Assembly (NCBI RefSeq): GCF_016786325.1
Contig: NZ_JADWYU010000119.1
Span: 1-62,840 of the forward strand
Length of the DNA: 62,840 nt
Direction: 5' to 3'
Origin: Frankia nepalensis
GTDB lineage: Bacteria > Actinomycetota > Actinomycetes > Frankiales > Frankiaceae
In this document: positions 55,424 to 62,840 of the stretch, one piece after another
Numbering within the stretch: position 1 is the stretch's first letter
Layout: every line of letters starts with the position of its first letter
Notes under the pieces: model-generated
Seen by the model: the letters and a program-made list of their open reading frames with translations, nothing else
Database searches by the model: none
What the model was told of the DNA's origin: nothing
Translations under genes and position numbers: made by a program

Positions 55424-58159
55424 TCAGACGGTGACGACGGCCAGTGCCTCCCGCAGGTCCCGCCGGGTGCTCACCCCGAGCTTGGCGTAGACGCTGCTCA
55501 GATGGTTGTCGACCGTTCGCGCCGACAGCCCCAGCGCCTTCGCGATGTCCTTGCTGGGCCGCCCGGCCGAGGCGAGCAGCGCGATCTCCCACTCCCGCGG
55601 CGTGAGCTGGGCGGGCCCGGCGGCGAAGGCCAGCAGCGGGGTGCGCATCCCCGGGCAGCGGCTCGCCGGGTCCTCGGCCCGCCGGCGGGCGCGCGCCGCG
55701 GCTCCGCGCCGCCCGCCCCGGTCGTGGAAGGCCGCCGCCGCGGTCGCCGCCTCGGCGGCCAGCAGGTCCGCGCCGAGCTCCTCCAGCTCGTCGGCCACCG
55801 CGAGCAGCCGCGCGGGGGCGCGGGCCGCCAGCGCGCCGGCCAGCTCCGCCCGGGCGGCGGCCAGCCGGTCCCCCGCGATCCGGGCGATCTCGGCCAGCCG
55901 GGCGGCGGCCGCCCGGGCGCCCCCGAGCCTGGCGAGCTCGGTCAGCAGCAGGCCCTCGCAGCTGAGATGACCGGTGTCGCGGGCTCGGCCCGCGCTCTCC
56001 AGCAGGATCTCCCGGGCCAGCGCGAGATGCCCCCGGGCGACCTGTGACCAGGCCTCACCGAGGCGGTCCTCGCCGGCGAGGAACCCCAGCGGCCGATGCG
56101 CCGCGGCGCGCCCGCGCGCCTCGTCGGCGGCGGCCAGGTCACCCAGCGCGGCCGCGGACGCCGTCAGCCCGATCAGGGCCAGGTGCTCCACCTGGTGATG
56201 GCGCTGGTTGCGGGCGACCGCCGCCGCCTCGGCGTACCAGCGCCGGGCCTCGGTCAGGTGCCCGGCCAGCCACTCCACCCGGCCGAGGTACAACGCTCCC
56301 CAGGCCCGCGGCGAGGCGGTGCCGGTGGGCATCATCGCGTCGACGCACGCCTGTCCCAACGCCCGGGCCTCGGTAAGCCGGCCGCACTCGCCCAGCGCGA
56401 ACACGGCCGTCAGCCTGGTCGTCACCGGCTGCGAGACCAGCTCGGCCGTCTCGAGGCGCCGATGGGTCTCGTAGGCGTGCTCGGCCCAGTCCATGCCCTC
56501 CGCCGCGCGGCCCGTCGCCGCCAGCGCCATCCCCGCCGCGGTCGCGCCATGCAGCCAGGCGTTGACGTCCGCGAGCTCGCGGTGGTCACGGGGCAGGTGC
56601 TCGCCCAGCAGCGCGAGCCCGCGGGTGGGCTCGCCGGACAGCGCGCGCACGGTCCCCTCGGTGACCTGAACGACCCGCAGCGAGGCGGGATCGGTGATCC
56701 GCGCCCGTCCTTCGGCGTTCGCGGCCAGGGCGAGGTCCGCCCGGCCCGCTCCCCACAGCAACGACGTCGCCCGCGCCACGGTCAGCAGCAGCACCTCGCC
56801 CTCGTCGGCGCTCGCGGCGGCGAGGTCGCCGAGCAGCTCGTCCGCGCGTTCCCACTCCCCGAAGTCGGCGAGCGTCAGCGCCAGCATGCCCCGGGTCGCG
56901 GCGGTGTGCGCGCTCGCCGGCAGCGCCTCCAGCAGTGACCGGACCCGCTGGAAGTCGCCGGCGTGCTGCGCCTGGCTCGCCGCCCGGGCCAGCAGGGCCG
57001 GGTCGGCGGTGCCGGTGGCGGCGAGCCGCCACGTCGCGACGTGCAGCGCGTCGTCACGGCGCCGCGCCCCGTGCGCCTCCACGCGGTCGATCTGCCTGCC
57101 CAGCAGCATCCGGGCCCGTAGCTCGCCGATCCGCCCGCGCAGGATCTCGTCGTAGATCGGATGCGTCAGGGTCACCAGGGTGCGCCGCCCGTCGGCGACG
57201 AACCGGATCAGGTCGGCACCGACGAGTTCCGACAGCGCGTGGTCCTGGCCCGCGGCGCGCAGGTCCGCCTCCGGCAGCGGGCCGCACAGGGCCAGCGTGT
57301 CGAGCACCTCCAGGCCGGCGGCGCCCGCCATCCCGAGGTGGGTGTCGATGAGCTCGGTCAGCGCGGCCGTCCCGACCGGCCGTCCCTCACCGGCGGGATC
57401 CTCGCTGAGATGCCAGACCTCGCCGTCACCGGCGAGCGTCCCGGCCCGCAGGTGGCCATGCACCAGTTCCCGTAGGTACAGGGGGTTCCCACCGGACGCC
57501 TGGTAGAGCACGCCCAGGGCGCGGCGGCTGGCCGGCCCGCCCAGCACGGCCCGCAGCAGCCCGTCGACGGCCTCCTGGTCCAGCTCGGTCAGCTCCGCGA
57601 GCCGCAGCAGCGGCGTCGCCAGCAGCGCCGTGACCTCGTCGCCGACAGGCTCACCGGCGCGCACCGTCACGATCAGCCGGATCGCCTCGGCGTCGAGCAG
57701 GTCCCGGAGCAGCCGCGCCGAGGTCGCGTCGAGCAGGTGCAGGTCGTCGACCAGCACCATGCGGGCGCCCTGGTCCGGCCGGGCGAGTTCGGCGACGATG
57801 GCCGCGAGATCGCCGGCCGACCCGGCCGGTCGGGACGGGTCGGCCGGACGCGACGGGTCGGCCGGACGCGACGGGTCGGCCGGACGCGACGGGTCGGCCG
57901 GGGCCGCGGCGGCGGGCAGCAGGTGGGCGATCGCGCCCAGGGGCAGGGCGCTCGCCCCCGCGCTGGCCGTGGCCCGCGCGACGCGCATCCCCGCCCGGGC
58001 CGCTCGGGCCAGGCACTCCTCAGCCAGCCGGGACTTCCCCACCCCGGCGGCCCCACGGATGACGTAGCCGCGAGCACGCGGGTCGGCCAGCACCGCGTCG
58101 AAGTCGGCCAGCTCCCGGTCCCGTCCCACCAAGACCCGCCAGTTCGCCCTGGTCTGCAT
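55424..58159 (-). CDS. LAL-family LuxR-type regulator (large ATPase)
   Basis: This is a 911-residue large ATP-binding regulator of the LuxR family. Walker A GAAGVGKSRLAEE has Lys42, and the Walker B-like MVLVDDLHLLD is near residue 145. A run of PADPSR hexapeptides (four copies) interrupts the ATPase domain. TPR-like helices fill the middle. The C-terminal HTH is LTPREWEIALLASAGRPSKDIAKALGLSARTVDNHLSSVYAKLGV. Such proteins activate antibiotic or sugar pathways. The ATG has GGAAG upstream. It is the second of two tandem paralogues reading away from a terpene synthase gene. Confidence 0.93.
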   Translation of the reverse strand: MQTRANWRVLVGRDRELADFDAVLADPRARGYVIRGAAGVGKSRLAEECLARAARAGMRVARATASAGASALPLGAIAHLLPAAAAPADPSRPADPSRPADPSRPADPSRPAGSAGDLAAIVAELARPDQGARMVLVDDLHLLDATSARLLRDLLDAEAIRLIVTVRAGEPVGDEVTALLATPLLRLAELTELDQEAVDGLLRAVLGGPASRRALGVLYQASGGNPLYLRELVHGHLRAGTLAGDGEVWHLSEDPAGEGRPVGTAALTELIDTHLGMAGAAGLEVLDTLALCGPLPEADLRAAGQDHALSELVGADLIRFVADGRRTLVTLTHPIYDEILRGRIGELRARMLLGRQIDRVEAHGARRRDDALHVATWRLAATGTADPALLARAASQAQHAGDFQRVRSLLEALPASAHTAATRGMLALTLADFGEWERADELLGDLAAASADEGEVLLLTVARATSLLWGAGRADLALAANAEGRARITDPASLRVVQVTEGTVRALSGEPTRGLALLGEHLPRDHRELADVNAWLHGATAAGMALAATGRAAEGMDWAEHAYETHRRLETAELVSQPVTTRLTAVFALGECGRLTEARALGQACVDAMMPTGTASPRAWGALYLGRVEWLAGHLTEARRWYAEAAAVARNQRHHQVEHLALIGLTASAAALGDLAAADEARGRAAAHRPLGFLAGEDRLGEAWSQVARGHLALAREILLESAGRARDTGHLSCEGLLLTELARLGGARAAAARLAEIARIAGDRLAAARAELAGALAARAPARLLAVADELEELGADLLAAEAATAAAAFHDRGGRRGAAARARRRAEDPASRCPGMRTPLLAFAAGPAQLTPREWEIALLASAGRPSKDIAKALGLSARTVDNHLSSVYAKLGVSTRRDLREALAVVTV
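57834..57905 (-). repeat. Four 18-bp tandem repeats in the LAL ATPase domain
   Basis: Four copies of GACGGGTCGGCCGGACGC, the last degenerate, encode the hexapeptide PADPSR in an exposed loop between Walker A and Walker B. The copies are otherwise identical, so slippage is recent. Confidence 0.85.
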
Positions 58160-58298
58160 CCGCGCTTCCGCCACTGCCCCCACCACTCATCCGACTGCCT
58201 GCCGACCCGGCCTCCGCGCCGCCTGGCGGCCCGTCTCCCGGCGCCCCAGGCGGGTCTTCTGGCCGCCGCGCGCTGCCCCCGACGACCGGGACTGGCCG

Positions 58299-61103
58299 TC
58301 ACCTCGTCACGTGGGCGGCCGGCGGCCCCAGCCCGGCGCCCCCGGCCGGACGGTCCTCGGTCCGCGAGTTCCTCACCTCGCCCAGCGCGCGGGTCAGCTC
58401 CGCGCGGCTACGGACGCCGAGCTTGCGGTAGGCCCGCTGCAGGTGGTTCTCGACCGTGCGAACCGACAGGGTCAGCACCTGGGCGACCTGGCGGGCCGAC
58501 CGGCCGGACGCCGCCAGCTCGGCGACCTGGCGTTCCCGCTCACTGAGCGCCCCGGCCGGCTCCATGCCGGCCAGCCGCGGGAAACGCGCTCCCTCGCAGG
58601 CCGCGGCGTGCTCGCGCGCGCGCAGCGCCGCCGCGGTCGCCGCCCGCGGCTCGCCGGCTCGGCGCAACGCCGCCGCCGCCGCGCTCGCCGCCTCAGCGGC
58701 CAGCAGGTCCGCCCCGGTCCCCGCCAGCTCCCGGGCCGCAGCCAGGAGGAAGTCCGGGTCGTCGGCCGCGAGCCCCGCCGCCAGGCGCGCTCTGGCGGCC
58801 ACCAGCGTGCCCTCGCACTGGGCGGCCAGCGCCGACAGGCGCTCGGCCACGCCGCCCGCTCCGCCGAGCCGGGCGACGTCGGTGAGCAGCAACGCCTCCG
58901 AGGCCAGGTGCCCGGCGTCCCGGGCCAGCCGGGCACCGGCCAGCAGCGCGGCGCGCGCCTGGCCGAGCCGGTTCCGGTACGCCAGCGCCCAGGCCGGTCC
59001 GAGCCGCTCCTCGCCCGGCCAGAACCCCACCGCCGGGTACCGCGCCGCGCGCGCCGACGCGTCGTCGGCGGCGGTGACGTCGCCCAGCAGCGCGGCGGCC
59101 GCGGCCAGCCCGTCCAACGCGAGCCGCAGCGGCACCGCCGCCCCACGGCGGCGGGCGATCGCCTGTGCCTCGCCGTACCAGCGCCGGGCGCTCACCGGAT
59201 GCCCGGCGAGCAGCTCCACCCGGCCGAGGAACAGCGCCGCCAGCTCCGACTGGCTCCACATCCGGCTGGCCGTGAGCTCGTCGAAGGCCTGTCGGCCCAC
59301 CGTCCGCGCCTCGGTCAGCCGGCCGGCCTCGGCCAGCGCGACCGCGCGGGCGGGCAGGCACGCGGCAGGCCACCGCCACGCCCCGGACCGGGCACCCACC
59401 CGCGTGTGCAGCTCGTGGACGTGCTCCGCCCAGCTCGTGCCCTCGACGGACCTGCCGGCCGCGGCCAGACCGATGGCACGCGCGTTCGCGCCGAGCAGCC
59501 ACCCGTCGACGTCGGCCACGGCGACCGGCCGCCGCGCGTCGTCGCCGGTCCAGCGGTGCCCGCCGCGCTCGTCGGGCCGGCCGCTCGCGGGCGGGTCGGC
59601 CGGTCGGCCGTCGGGCAGGTGCCGGGCCAGCATCCGCAGCCCGCCGGGCAGGTCATCGGACAGCACCCGCACCGTCGCCTCGCGGATTTCCAGCGCCCGG
59701 CCGGTCTCCTGACTGGTCAGGCCGTCCCGAGCGGCGTCGATGACCGCCAGCGCCGCGTCGGCGCGGCCGTCGAACCAGTACAGGCTGAGCCCCTTCGTCG
59801 CCGTCACCGCCAGCCGTTCCCGTTCGTCGGCGGCCTGCTCGTCGGCGCGGCGCAGCGCCGTCTCCGCCTCCGCGCCCTCGCCGACCTCGCGCAGCGCCGT
59901 GCGCAGCGCGAGCCAGCTCGCCGGGCGGTGCCACCGCTCGGGCACGGCGCGCAGCAGCTCCACGGCCTGCTGCTGGTCGTTCGCCGCGTGGGCGGCCGCG
60001 GCGGCGGTGAGCAACAGCTCGGGCTCCGCCTGGCCGTTCGCCCGCAGCCGCCACAGGGCCAGGTCACGCTGGTCGTCGACGCGACGCGCGCCGAACCTCT
60101 CGAGCCGGCCGACCTCGTCGAGGAGCACCGCCCGGCGCCGCTCCGGTCGTATCCGGGCCGCGAGCAGCTGCCCGACCTGGGGCCGGGCCAGCCGCACCGA
60201 CACCCGGCGGCCGTCGGGGACCGCCCGGATCAGTCCCGACTCCTCCAGCCGCAGCAGCGCCGCCATCCCGGCGATCGCCTCCGCGTGCCCCAGCGACAGC
60301 ACCCGGCACAGCGCCAGCGCCTCCAGCAGGGCCAGGTCGTCACCCACCACCGCGGCGAGCTGGGTGTCGAGGATCGCGGTGAGCCGCGCCGTGCGGGGAA
60401 GCGCGCCCTCGGCGAGCCCCCACACCGCGCCGTCGCGGGTCAGCAGCCCGTCGGCCAGCGCGTCGTCGACCAGTTCCCGGAGATCGATCGGGAGCCCGGC
60501 CGAGGCGGCGGCCAGCGCGCGGACGGTGTCGTGGCGCACCGGTCCGCCGAGCACCTCGCGCAGCAGGGCGCCGACCTGATCGACGCGCAGGCCGGTCAGC
60601 TCCACCCGCCACAGCAGGTGGTCGCCGACCAGTCCCGTCGCCGCGGCACCGATCGGCGCGTCGGCGCGCAGCGTCGCCACCAACCGGACGATCCCGGCGT
60701 CCACGAGCTGCCGGCACAGCAGCGCCGCCGCCGCGTCCAGCAGCTGCAGGTCCTCGACGAACAGGAGTCGCCGGCGCTCCGGAGCGGCGGGCCCGGCCAG
60801 TGCCCGCGCCACCGTCGCGAACGCCCCCGCGGGATCCGCCAGCGTGGACGGCGCGACGTCGGCGGGGAGCAGGTCGGCGAACGCCTCGAGCGGTGTCGCC
60901 GCCGTGCTCGCCGTCACCCACCAGGTGACGGCGGCGGGGTCCGTCGCCACCCTGGCGCGCAGCTCCTCGGCGAGGCGCGAGGTCCCGGCCCCCGACGGGC
61001 CGCTGATCACCACTCCGCGGCAGTGCTGGTCCGCCAGCGCCGCCTCGCACAGCGCCATCTCCTCGTCCCTGCCGACCAACGGCCACCGCGGGCGTGCCGC
61101 CAT
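58299..61103 (-). CDS. LAL-family LuxR-type regulator with degenerate Walker A
   Basis: This 934-residue regulator is paralogous to the next gene on the strand. At the phosphate-binding loop it reads GPSGAGTSRLAEE, with Thr41 in place of the essential Lys, although the Walker B region (LLFVEDLQLLD) is kept. The HTH is intact: LSERERQVAELAASGRSARQVAQVLTLSVRTVENHLQRAYRKLGV, so DNA binding is expected without normal ATP hydrolysis. Long TPR-like helices lie between. The ATG has AGAGGG eight bases upstream. It is divergent from the terpene synthase gene, which is its most likely target. The gap to the downstream LAL gene is about 140 bp. Confidence 0.93.
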   Translation of the reverse strand: MAARPRWPLVGRDEEMALCEAALADQHCRGVVISGPSGAGTSRLAEELRARVATDPAAVTWWVTASTAATPLEAFADLLPADVAPSTLADPAGAFATVARALAGPAAPERRRLLFVEDLQLLDAAAALLCRQLVDAGIVRLVATLRADAPIGAAATGLVGDHLLWRVELTGLRVDQVGALLREVLGGPVRHDTVRALAAASAGLPIDLRELVDDALADGLLTRDGAVWGLAEGALPRTARLTAILDTQLAAVVGDDLALLEALALCRVLSLGHAEAIAGMAALLRLEESGLIRAVPDGRRVSVRLARPQVGQLLAARIRPERRRAVLLDEVGRLERFGARRVDDQRDLALWRLRANGQAEPELLLTAAAAAHAANDQQQAVELLRAVPERWHRPASWLALRTALREVGEGAEAETALRRADEQAADERERLAVTATKGLSLYWFDGRADAALAVIDAARDGLTSQETGRALEIREATVRVLSDDLPGGLRMLARHLPDGRPADPPASGRPDERGGHRWTGDDARRPVAVADVDGWLLGANARAIGLAAAGRSVEGTSWAEHVHELHTRVGARSGAWRWPAACLPARAVALAEAGRLTEARTVGRQAFDELTASRMWSQSELAALFLGRVELLAGHPVSARRWYGEAQAIARRRGAAVPLRLALDGLAAAAALLGDVTAADDASARAARYPAVGFWPGEERLGPAWALAYRNRLGQARAALLAGARLARDAGHLASEALLLTDVARLGGAGGVAERLSALAAQCEGTLVAARARLAAGLAADDPDFLLAAARELAGTGADLLAAEAASAAAAALRRAGEPRAATAAALRAREHAAACEGARFPRLAGMEPAGALSERERQVAELAASGRSARQVAQVLTLSVRTVENHLQRAYRKLGVRSRAELTRALGEVRNSRTEDRPAGGAGLGPPAAHVTR

Positions 61104-61545
61104 CGTGTCGCCCTCTCGACTCAGCTGACCGACCAGGTTGTCCGCGCTCCGCCCCAGGCGACCCGACGGCGCACCAGGCGTGACTCCTTTCGATCACGAT
61201 GCGTCGGGGAGCGACAGTTCGACGCCTTCCCGTGATACGTCACCTGGCTGACATCCAGCGGTCGCCCGTGAAAACACGGTGTTGCGACTCGACAAGTGCT
61301 CACCGGACCCGTGGGCCGGCACCGGGATGAGTAGGAATTGCTCACGCCCGCGCGGCCCGGCCCAAGGCACGATCGCGGTGTCAGTCCCGATGCCGCGCCG
61401 GTGATGGCCGGACTCGCCTCCAGGCATGGATGCCCGGACGCGGCGGGCGCCCGCGGAGATCGCGAGCGCGGGACCCGAACCAGCGCCGTGCCGGCGTGGA
61501 CCGGCCTCCCGCGCGTCCCCGGTCACCGCACCCTGGAGTCCCACC
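61104..61545. promoter_or_regulatory. 442-bp divergent gap between LAL and terpene synthase genes
   Basis: No gene is seen. An AACAC-G-GTGTT palindrome (61273-61283) sits in the middle and is a candidate LuxR-type site. The right part carries GGAG seven bases before the chosen terpene synthase GTG. Confidence 0.4.
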
Positions 61546-62793
61546 GTGCAGGAACCCGCCGTCTCAACCGTCCCCGTCCCGAGCGTCCCCGTCCCGAGCG
61601 TCTCCGCCTCAGCCGTCCCCGTCCCAGCCGCTCGCGTCCCGGCCGTCCCCGTCCCCGCCGTTCACGACGCCGGCCCGCCCGGGACGCCGAACCCGCCCGG
61701 ACGCGGCCCGCGGCCGGGCCCGGTTCCCGACCTGGCCCGGTTGCGTTCCGCGTCCCGGGCGCGGTGGCCCGTCTGGATGGCGGTTCCCGAACCGCGCCCC
61801 CTCGACGGGATCGACCCCGACCACCTCGAGCGGGTCGTCGCGACCGCCGAGCGGGCGGTCATCCGGATCGCGCCCTGGACCAGCCGATATCCGATCATGG
61901 ACGGCACACAGGGGCCGGCGAGCCGCGCCGTGTTCGCGAGCCTGATGTTCGCGGCCGGGCTGCCGGACGGGCCGCTCGACCGGATCGTCGACCTCACCAG
62001 GGCCGCGCTCACCGTCGCGTGCCTGGATGACCTCGCCGACGGCGTCATCCCGGGCTACTCCTGCGCCGCGGTGGAGGCCCTGGCCCGGGACTGCGCGGCG
62101 CTCTGGGCCGGCGAGGCCGAAACCGGCCGCCGGGCCCGCGCCCGCCGGGCGGTCGGCGACGAGGAAGGCCAGGTACTGGCCGCCTACCGTGACTGCGTCG
62201 AGCGCGTCGCCGGCTACCCGGCGTACCGCTGGGCGGGGCGGCCACTCGCCCGGGCCTGGCGGCGGGCCTTCGCCAGCACCGTGCTGGAGACCCGCTGGCG
62301 CTTCGGCCTGGCCCCCACGCCCACGACCCTGGACGACTACCTGCCGGTCCGCGCCCAGTCGGTGTTCTACCCGGCCCTGTGCGCCACCGCCCTCGCGGCC
62401 AGCCATCTCCCGCCCGTCGCCGACGGCGCGGTCCGCGCCTACGAGGACGCCTGCCACCTCGCTGGGCTCGCGGTCCGGGTGGCCAACGACCTGCAGTCCG
62501 TGGAGCGGGAGCTCGCCGAGGGATCACCGAACGCGATGGCGATCCTGCTGGCCTCCGGGCACACCATGCGGCAGGCCGCGGACGAGTTGCTGGCCATCCT
62601 CGGCGCCGCCCTGGCCGACCTCACCGAAGCGCTCACGCTGCTGCCGCCCGTGCTTGCCGGGCTGGGTGACCAGCTGGCGCGGATGACCCGGTTCACCTGT
62701 GCCTGGTACCTGGCCCGCGACACCTACGGCCTCACCAGCCAGGGGCTGCGCGACCTGACGTCGCACCCGCGGCCGGACCGGCGCCCGGCCTGA
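61546..62793 (+). CDS. Class I terpene synthase
   Basis: This 415-residue enzyme would ionise a prenyl diphosphate and cyclise it. The first metal motif is the aspartate-rich CLDDLADG (Asp161, 162, 165). The second is the NSE triad VANDLQSVERE (Asn314, Ser318, Glu322). The alpha fold, RY-type C-terminal helix (TFCAWYL-like FTCAWYLARDTYGL) and length are standard. Ahead of the fold lies a ~60-residue Val-Pro-rich, repeat-built tail that is unlikely to be catalytic. The GTG at 61546 has GGAG seven bases upstream. An ATG at 61426 would lengthen the tail. Product and chain length are unknown. The two LAL genes next door suggest pathway-specific control. Confidence 0.92.
   Translation: MQEPAVSTVPVPSVPVPSVSASAVPVPAARVPAVPVPAVHDAGPPGTPNPPGRGPRPGPVPDLARLRSASRARWPVWMAVPEPRPLDGIDPDHLERVVATAERAVIRIAPWTSRYPIMDGTQGPASRAVFASLMFAAGLPDGPLDRIVDLTRAALTVACLDDLADGVIPGYSCAAVEALARDCAALWAGEAETGRRARARRAVGDEEGQVLAAYRDCVERVAGYPAYRWAGRPLARAWRRAFASTVLETRWRFGLAPTPTTLDDYLPVRAQSVFYPALCATALAASHLPPVADGAVRAYEDACHLAGLAVRVANDLQSVERELAEGSPNAMAILLASGHTMRQAADELLAILGAALADLTEALTLLPPVLAGLGDQLARMTRFTCAWYLARDTYGLTSQGLRDLTSHPRPDRRPA
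61570..61659 (+). repeat. Six 15-bp tandem repeats in the terpene synthase N-terminus
   Basis: Six 15-bp units related to GTCCCCGTCCCGAGC encode pentapeptides such as VPVPS and VPVPA. The first two copies are identical. They form a Val-Pro-rich linker before the catalytic domain. Confidence 0.8.
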
Positions 62794-62840
62794 CACGTGC
62801 CGGTCGGCCCGGCCCGGGCCCGGGGGCACGGCCGGCCCTG

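Overview
The window is very GC-rich, strongly GC-biased at third codon positions, and dense with two-component systems, large LuxR-type ATPase regulators, a P450, DHA2-type exporters and lipid enzymes. It has the look of a filamentous actinobacterium, most likely of the Frankia group or a close relative. That placement is inferred from gene content and style, because the window has no rRNA or tRNA gene. No CRISPR array, transposase or integrase was found.

Layout. (1) 1-3.3 kb: an iron-siderophore uptake operon (binding lipoprotein and two FecCD permeases) reading leftward from an IdeR/DtxR-like box that touches the start codon. (2) 3.7-15.8 kb: a CadD-type exporter, an AraC regulator with a VOC protein, a P450 lacking the ExxR motif, a BTAD/ATPase giant regulator, a flavin oxidase with a coupled NmrA-like reductase, an amidase and a PAS-PP2C phosphatase. 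(3) 15.8-25.5 kb: an HxlR/MFS divergent pair, a second MFS exporter behind a MerR-type 19-bp-spacer promoter, a carboxymuconolactone-decarboxylase-like protein, a ClpP pair in which the second member has lost its catalytic serine, a Cu/Zn SOD lipoprotein, TspO and a branched-chain-type binding protein. (4) 25.6-30.3 kb: a flavo-iron-sulfur reductase and acyl desaturase operon, a cold-shock protein and a group 2 sigma factor. (5) 30.4-35.3 kb: an SDR, sulfotransferase and DUF1214-like operon facing a thioesterase-VOC operon, plausibly lipid or steroid related.

(6) 35.3-46 kb is the most accessory-looking part, with lower GC stretches and wide gaps. It holds a free-standing HflX N-terminal domain, an ABC exporter with a tiny ORF and a hairpin upstream, a VOC gene behind a second MerR-type promoter, a large EAD-like/NB-ARC/TPR protein (NLR-like conflict-system architecture) with nearly identical 126-bp TPR repeats, a divergent unknown protein and a PAS/GAF/GGDEF protein. 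(7) 46-62.8 kb: an orphan TPR-like protein, a NarL-type two-component system with a divergent membrane protein, a molybdopterin oxidoreductase, an XRE/LLM-oxidoreductase divergent pair with two palindromes, two tandem LAL regulators (one lacking the Walker A lysine) and a divergent class I terpene synthase.

Four systems deserve follow-up: the NLR-like locus, the ClpP/ClpR-like pair, the two matching MerR-type promoters with no merR gene in the window, and the LAL-terpene synthase locus. Start codons were chosen by eye from Shine-Dalgarno matches, overlaps and family start points, so many are provisional.
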